9,732 nt of DNA from Bacteroidota bacterium (GTDB lineage: Bacteria > Bacteroidota > Bacteroidia > Chitinophagales > UBA2359): assembly GCA_020629895.1 (NCBI GenBank), contig JAHDCM010000101.1:1-9732 (forward strand), read 5' to 3'. The notes under the pieces are model-generated. The model was not told where the DNA came from, did not search any database, and saw only the letters and a list, made by a program, of their open reading frames with translations. Numbering within the stretch: the stretch's first letter is position 1; each line of letters opens with the position of its first letter. A program made the translations under genes and the position numbers. Positions 6,034 through 9,732 of the stretch are shown piece by piece.

Positions 6034-7322
6034 AAAAAAGATGGCAATACTTAAATAATCTTGGTATTCATGACCAGTTGAGTGAAGAGGAAAAGGGAAG
6101 AGTTCGGCTACTAAATATTATTTGTGTGATTACTGGTATCTTAATGCTAGTAATAAATTCTATTCAGTTATTTTTCATCCCTTTACCTAATTCTCTTGTA
6201 GGATTTATTGGGCTTTTGCATCCTATACTAACCTTATGGTTTATCTATCAACGAAAATATAATACTGCCTTACATTTTTATTTAATTTCTATTATAATCA
6301 TGCAGGTTGTATGGTGTATTTTATTAGCAGGATCATTAAAGCTTGAAATCTCTCTCTTTGCAGTACCCGCCTTTGTTGCCTTACTAGCCCAAAATTGGAA
6401 ATTTGATATATTGTATTTTGTGATTATTGTTATCGGGTTGCTCATCTGTAATTTTTCTCCGTATATCATCAAAGAACCATTATTGGATCCAGGAAATAAA
6501 CTCTTCACTAATATTCTAACCTCCATTACAATCAGCTTCTTCATTATGATTGCAATGCGATACTTTCAACGAAACTTGCAAAAAGCACAAGCACAGTCGA
6601 ACCAACTCATGCAGCAACTCCAAACCAAAAATGAAGACCTTAATCTTTTTACAACTACTGCTTCCCACGATATGAAAGAACCACTTCGCATGATTTCCAG
6701 TTTTGGTAATTTACTCGAACGGAAGTACAAAAAAGAATTGAAAGGGGATGGAATGGAATACCTTGCTTTTATTCAAGGAGCAACTAGTCGGATGGAAACC
6801 TTATTAAATGATTTATTGAGTTATTCTAAGGCAGGTATCGAAACACATGCCCCTGAAGAAGTTGATTTAAATAAAATAGTAAAAAAAGTAAAGAACAGTT
6901 TGCATCTTAAAATAGAAGACACCAATGCCATTATAGAAAGTGATCATTTGCCCACTTTGCAGCTTCATCCAACTGCCATTTACCAAGTCTTTCAAAACCT
7001 GATTTCGAATGGCTTAAAATACCAACCTTTATTAATTAATTCAGCTAATGAATTGACACATCAAGCTCAAATCAATATTACTGTTAAAAAAGAATCTGCA
7101 AATTATTTATTTTCCATTCAAGACAACGGCATTGGTATTCCTACTAGTAAACTGCCTCACGTATTTGATATTTTCAATCGCGCACATACCCAAACAGAGT
7201 ATGAAGGAACAGGCGTTGGACTGGCTATCTGTAAAAAAATAGTTGAGGGATATGGAGGAAAGATATGGGTCGAATCGGTAGAAGGGAAGGGAGCCACTTT
7301 CTTTTTTACTCTGCCTCATTAA
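6030..7322 (+). CDS. Membrane sensor histidine kinase, second of a tandem pair
   Basis: This paralogue of the upstream kinase has 430 residues. The membrane module (about 28-178) again has about six hydrophobic segments and aligns with the upstream protein end to end, sharing for example NLG near the start, QICV/IICV, and MIAMRYF at the end of the last segment, but only about a quarter of residues match by eye. From residue 185 to 422 it is identical to its neighbour: His213 in the H-box, Asn323 and Asn327 in the N-box, G1 at 365-371 and G2 at 393-400, all intact. The tail differs (TFFFTLPH against SFFFTLPNNVI). The start ATG overlaps the upstream stop. The last 17 bases are also the end of the convergent tetR gene. 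The two proteins should share a dimer interface and output specificity while sensing different cues; the cues are unknown. Confidence 0.93.
   Translation: MKKRWQYLNNLGIHDQLSEEEKGRVRLLNIICVITGILMLVINSIQLFFIPLPNSLVGFIGLLHPILTLWFIYQRKYNTALHFYLISIIIMQVVWCILLAGSLKLEISLFAVPAFVALLAQNWKFDILYFVIIVIGLLICNFSPYIIKEPLLDPGNKLFTNILTSITISFFIMIAMRYFQRNLQKAQAQSNQLMQQLQTKNEDLNLFTTTASHDMKEPLRMISSFGNLLERKYKKELKGDGMEYLAFIQGATSRMETLLNDLLSYSKAGIETHAPEEVDLNKIVKKVKNSLHLKIEDTNAIIESDHLPTLQLHPTAIYQVFQNLISNGLKYQPLLINSANELTHQAQINITVKKESANYLFSIQDNGIGIPTSKLPHVFDIFNRAHTQTEYEGTGVGLAICKKIVEGYGGKIWVESVEGKGATFFFTLPH
6582..7295 (+). repeat. 714-bp exact direct repeat, copy 2
   Basis: This is the partner of 5284-5997, in the same orientation and the same reading frame. 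It ends 10 bases before the point where the convergent tetR reading frame begins to overlap this kinase gene (7306). No polymorphism or gap was found on reading the two copies line by line. Confidence 0.97.
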
Positions 7323-7998
7323 CTTTCCCAATCAAAGTAAAAGCAAAGTAGCATAACATTTTCTCCACTTCTCCAAAATTATCTCCCTCTACCTGTACAT
7401 CAGTCAAACGAGGCAAATGTTGGGCAAAATAACAGTGATTATTTGCCATCTCAAATAAATTACTCGCCAAGGCATTTGGATAGGCAAAATGGGGATTAAT
7501 TTCCAAAATAATCTTCCCTATTTTATCTGTCAATTGATTGTAATTCAAAAAGAAGCCTTTTTGATTTTCGCTATCTACTGCTTTGGTATGATAAGCCTTC
7601 GTACCTTCTGCTATAATCAAACGATGTAATATGTCCTGATCTACATAATTGATCGCCGGATCATTCTTCGAGGCATGAGCTAATATCTTAATAATAATTT
7701 TTAATCGCTTTTCTGCCGATTCAATATTCATCGTTCGCATATCAATCAAATAGCTAATCCACTCCCAATACCAAGACACCAAATAAATTAATAAAATATG
7801 CTTATTCTCGAAATAACGATAAATAGAGGCCTCTGTTGACCCTATTTTTTTAGCTAGTTTTTTAAAATTAAACTGCTCTAAACCGATTTCATCAATTAAA
7901 ATGATACCATCCTTAATAATACGTTGACCTAGTGTAGTTTCTTGAGGATCACGCAGGTATAAATTGTTGTTTAGCCTTATTTTTATCTCGATAGACAT
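7306..7998 (-). CDS. TetR/AcrR-family transcriptional regulator
   Basis: This is a one-component DNA-binding regulator of 230 residues, a typical TetR length. The N-terminal DNA-binding domain runs from about 23 to 70: a helix with GQRIIKDGIILIDEIG, then the helix-turn-helix FNFKKLAKKIGSTEASIYRYFENKHILL split over 43-70, with the family hallmark SIYRYFENK. Residues 71-230 are a helical ligand and dimerisation domain, unusually rich in Trp and Tyr just after the DNA-binding domain (YLVSWYWEW). I chose the ATG at 7998: the frame stays open further up only to a TTG at 8043, which would add 15 residues not expected in the family. It is divergent from the SulP transporter gene across a 138-base gap holding a 17-base inverted repeat, so it is a likely regulator of that transporter and of itself. 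Its 3' end overlaps the second kinase gene by 17 bases. Inducer unknown. Confidence 0.9.
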   Translation of the reverse strand: MSIEIKIRLNNNLYLRDPQETTLGQRIIKDGIILIDEIGLEQFNFKKLAKKIGSTEASIYRYFENKHILLIYLVSWYWEWISYLIDMRTMNIESAEKRLKIIIKILAHASKNDPAINYVDQDILHRLIIAEGTKAYHTKAVDSENQKGFFLNYNQLTDKIGKIILEINPHFAYPNALASNLFEMANNHCYFAQHLPRLTDVQVEGDNFGEVEKMLCYFAFTLIGKVNEAE

Positions 7999-8080
7999 AG
8001 TAGTGATACTTTTTAGGGCAAAATACACATTTTTTTTGAACAAGTTTAACTTTGTGGTGTTATGGTATAGGTTTTATTCT

Positions 8081-8097
8081 TGATAGTAAAACTATCA
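8081..8097. promoter_or_regulatory. 17-base inverted repeat, candidate TetR operator
   Basis: TGATAGT (8081-8087) and ACTATCA (8091-8097) are perfect complements around an AAA centre. Size and symmetry fit the sites bound by TetR-family dimers. It lies 40 bases before the SulP start and 83 bases before the tetR start, a position from which it could control both. The loop of three bases and lack of a following T-run in a gene-free context argue against a terminator. The remainder of the gap is AT-rich, with only poor matches to TAnnTTTG. Confidence 0.5.
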
Positions 8098-8136
8098 TTT
8101 GTTAAAGCGGAATATGCATTCTAAAATTTTATACTT

Positions 8137-9732
8137 ATGAGTTCAGCCAAACTTAAACATCCATTGAAAGAATTGAAGTACGATTTGCCTGCTTCTATTA
8201 TTGTCTTTCTAGTAGCAGTTCCGCTATGTCTTGGAATTGCTTTAGCATCAGGCGCACCTCTTTTTTCTGGGATTATTGCAGGAATTGTAGGAGGTATTGT
8301 TGTAGGAGCCTTGAGTGGTTCTCAATTAGGGGTTAGTGGACCCGCAGCGGGATTAGCCGTTATTGTACTTACCGCCATCCAAGAACTTGGAGCCTTTGAG
8401 ATATTCTTAATGGCCGTTGTATTAGGAGGAATCTTTCAATTAATCCTGGGCTTTTTGAGGGCAGGAATTATTGGTTATTATTTCCCTTCATCCGTTATCA
8501 AAGGGATGTTATCGGGAATTGGTATTATCATCATTCTCAAGCAAATACCTCATGCATTTGGTTATGATAAAGATTATGAAGGTAGTCTTACCTTCACACA
8601 GCCAGATGGACATAACACCTTTTCCGAGCTATACTACATGTTTGAGGCAATTAGCCCAGGCGCAGTTATCATTACCGCATTATCTTTAATGATATTAGTT
8701 TTGTGGGAGCAAAAGTTTATGAAAAAGATTAAAGTTTTTCAACTTATACAAGGCCCACTTGTAGTCGTATCGCTAGGAATTTTGTTGAACCTTGTCTTTC
8801 AAAGTATTCCAAGTTTATCACTAAATGCCGAGCAAATTGTAGCCATCCCCGTAGCAGGAAGTATTAGTGGTTTCTTTGATCAATTTACTTTCCCCGATTT
8901 TAGCCAAATTACTAATCCTGCTGTATGGATTACAGGAGCTACCATAGCAGTGGTAGCTAGTTTAGAAACACTTTTATGTTTAGAAGCAACCGACAAACTG
9001 GATCCTTTCAAACGAGTAGCACCTGCTAATCAAGAATTAAAAGCACAAGGAGTTGGAAACATTGTTTCTGGATTAATAGGAGGTTTACCGATTACCCAAG
9101 TAATTGTACGTAGCTCTACCAATATCCAATCAGGTGGACGTACTAAAATGTCGGCTATCCTGCACGGATTTATCCTACTTTTATGTGCAATGGTCATCCC
9201 ACATATCTTAAATCTAATTCCTTTAGCTAGTTTAGCAGCGATCCTTTTCTTAGTAGGATATAAATTAGCAAAGCCTGTACTGTTCAAGCAAATGTACAGA
9301 CTAGGGCAAGCACACTTTGTACCATTTATGGTAACCATTTTAGGAATCGTATTTACTGATCTACTTACAGGTATTGTTATCGGTTTAGCAGTAGCTATCT
9401 TTTATGTACTTTACAACAACTACAAAAAGCCGTTCCTATTCGAGGATAAGCACTTACAAGATGGTAAATTGCACCTCAAACTAGCTGAAGATGTAACCTT
9501 TATCAACAAAGCAAGCATCCAACGCACCCTCAATAATGTTCCTGATGGTACCAAGTTAGTCATCGACGCTTCTGATACCATTAATATTGACCAAGATGTC
9601 ATTGAAATTATTGACGAGTTTCAAATCAATGCGCAGTATCGTGACATAGAGGTAGAGTTTATTGAGCGTAAGAAGAAAGGTGTTAAAAATCAAGCACCGA
9701 TTATTGAGATGGCAATCAATAACGTGAAAACG
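8137..9732 (+). CDS. SulP-family anion transporter with STAS domain, 3' end cut by window
   Basis: This is an inner-membrane secondary transporter of the SulP (SLC26-like) family, which moves sulfate, bicarbonate or related anions. The frame is open from ATG 8137 to the window end (532 codons, no stop). Residues about 15-427 contain the hydrophobic transport domain. The GVSGPAAGLAV stretch (65-75) matches the substrate-site SGPTGP-like segment of transmembrane helix 3. The ASLETLLCLEATDKL segment (274-288) matches the conserved helix-8 region, and GLPITQVIVRSSTNIQSGG (316-334) is a family signature. From about 440 a cytoplasmic STAS domain begins, with VIDASDTINID around 475-485. Similar Bacteroidota proteins are, as far as I recall, about 520-550 residues, so little is probably missing. 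The substrate cannot be read from sequence; some relatives are bicarbonate importers and sit beside a carbonic anhydrase gene, which would be off the right edge here. Likely controlled by the divergent TetR regulator. Confidence 0.93.
   Translation, partial: MSSAKLKHPLKELKYDLPASIIVFLVAVPLCLGIALASGAPLFSGIIAGIVGGIVVGALSGSQLGVSGPAAGLAVIVLTAIQELGAFEIFLMAVVLGGIFQLILGFLRAGIIGYYFPSSVIKGMLSGIGIIIILKQIPHAFGYDKDYEGSLTFTQPDGHNTFSELYYMFEAISPGAVIITALSLMILVLWEQKFMKKIKVFQLIQGPLVVVSLGILLNLVFQSIPSLSLNAEQIVAIPVAGSISGFFDQFTFPDFSQITNPAVWITGATIAVVASLETLLCLEATDKLDPFKRVAPANQELKAQGVGNIVSGLIGGLPITQVIVRSSTNIQSGGRTKMSAILHGFILLLCAMVIPHILNLIPLASLAAILFLVGYKLAKPVLFKQMYRLGQAHFVPFMVTILGIVFTDLLTGIVIGLAVAIFYVLYNNYKKPFLFEDKHLQDGKLHLKLAEDVTFINKASIQRTLNNVPDGTKLVIDASDTINIDQDVIEIIDEFQINAQYRDIEVEFIERKKKGVKNQAPIIEMAINNVKT

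Noticed and set aside
6278..6544. Minus-strand open frame inside the second kinase sensor region
   Set aside because: It is antisense to a clearly coding membrane module, with no recognisable protein features.
5284..7295. Insertion sequence or transposon as the source of the 714-bp repeat
   Set aside because: There are no terminal inverted repeats, target duplications or transposase; the repeat is wholly kinase coding sequence in frame.
7999..8043. TTG start that would lengthen the TetR regulator by 15 residues
   Set aside because: The extra residues are not typical of the family, TTG is a weak start, and the ATG at 7998 gives a normal distance to the helix-turn-helix. The stretch is better read as leader.
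8471..9602. Short open frames within the SulP gene on both strands
   Set aside because: The SulP frame is continuous and carries all family motifs; the others are shadows.

Overview
The window looks like a chromosomal segment of a Bacteroidota bacterium, possibly of the Saprospiria/Chitinophagia type. The reasons are an AT-rich sequence, starts without Shine-Dalgarno motifs, promoter-like boxes resembling TAnnTTTG, a Bacteroidota-style TonB-dependent receptor, and a 470-residue helical protein of a type I associate with Saprospiraceae-like genomes. The taxonomic call is an inference from protein style only.

Layout. From 1 to 2264 (minus strand) lies the first 754 residues of an outer-membrane TonB-dependent receptor; its C-terminus is off the left edge. 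A 290-base gap (2265-2554) separates it from a divergent gene for an uncharacterised 470-residue cytoplasmic protein (2555-3967, plus). Convergent to that, 16 bases away, is a uridine kinase gene (3984-4592, minus). Two tandem membrane sensor histidine kinase genes follow on the plus strand (4720-6033 and 6030-7322), overlapping by ATGA. A TetR-type regulator (7306-7998, minus) overlaps the 3' end of the second kinase by 17 bases. It is divergent from a SulP-family anion transporter gene (8137 to the right edge, plus), which is open at the window end. A 17-base inverted repeat sits in the tetR/sulP gap and is a good operator candidate.

The most striking signal is in the kinase pair. Their membrane sensor halves are clearly diverged (about a quarter identical by eye), but positions 5284-5997 and 6582-7295 match base for base over 714 bp, including every synonymous site. 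The tract covers the whole dimerisation/phosphotransfer and ATPase part of both proteins and has sharp edges on both sides. This is the pattern expected from recent gene conversion (or an assembly collapse, which must be excluded). It leaves two different sensors on one identical catalytic core, so the two kinases should be able to heterodimerise and address the same partner. No response regulator gene is visible nearby.

How the genes may work together: the two kinases form one translationally coupled operon. The TetR/SulP pair looks like a regulator with its divergent transporter target, perhaps for bicarbonate or sulfate. The receptor, the 470-residue protein and the uridine kinase look like unrelated neighbours. 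I see no tRNA, rRNA, CRISPR array, insertion sequence or phage signature.
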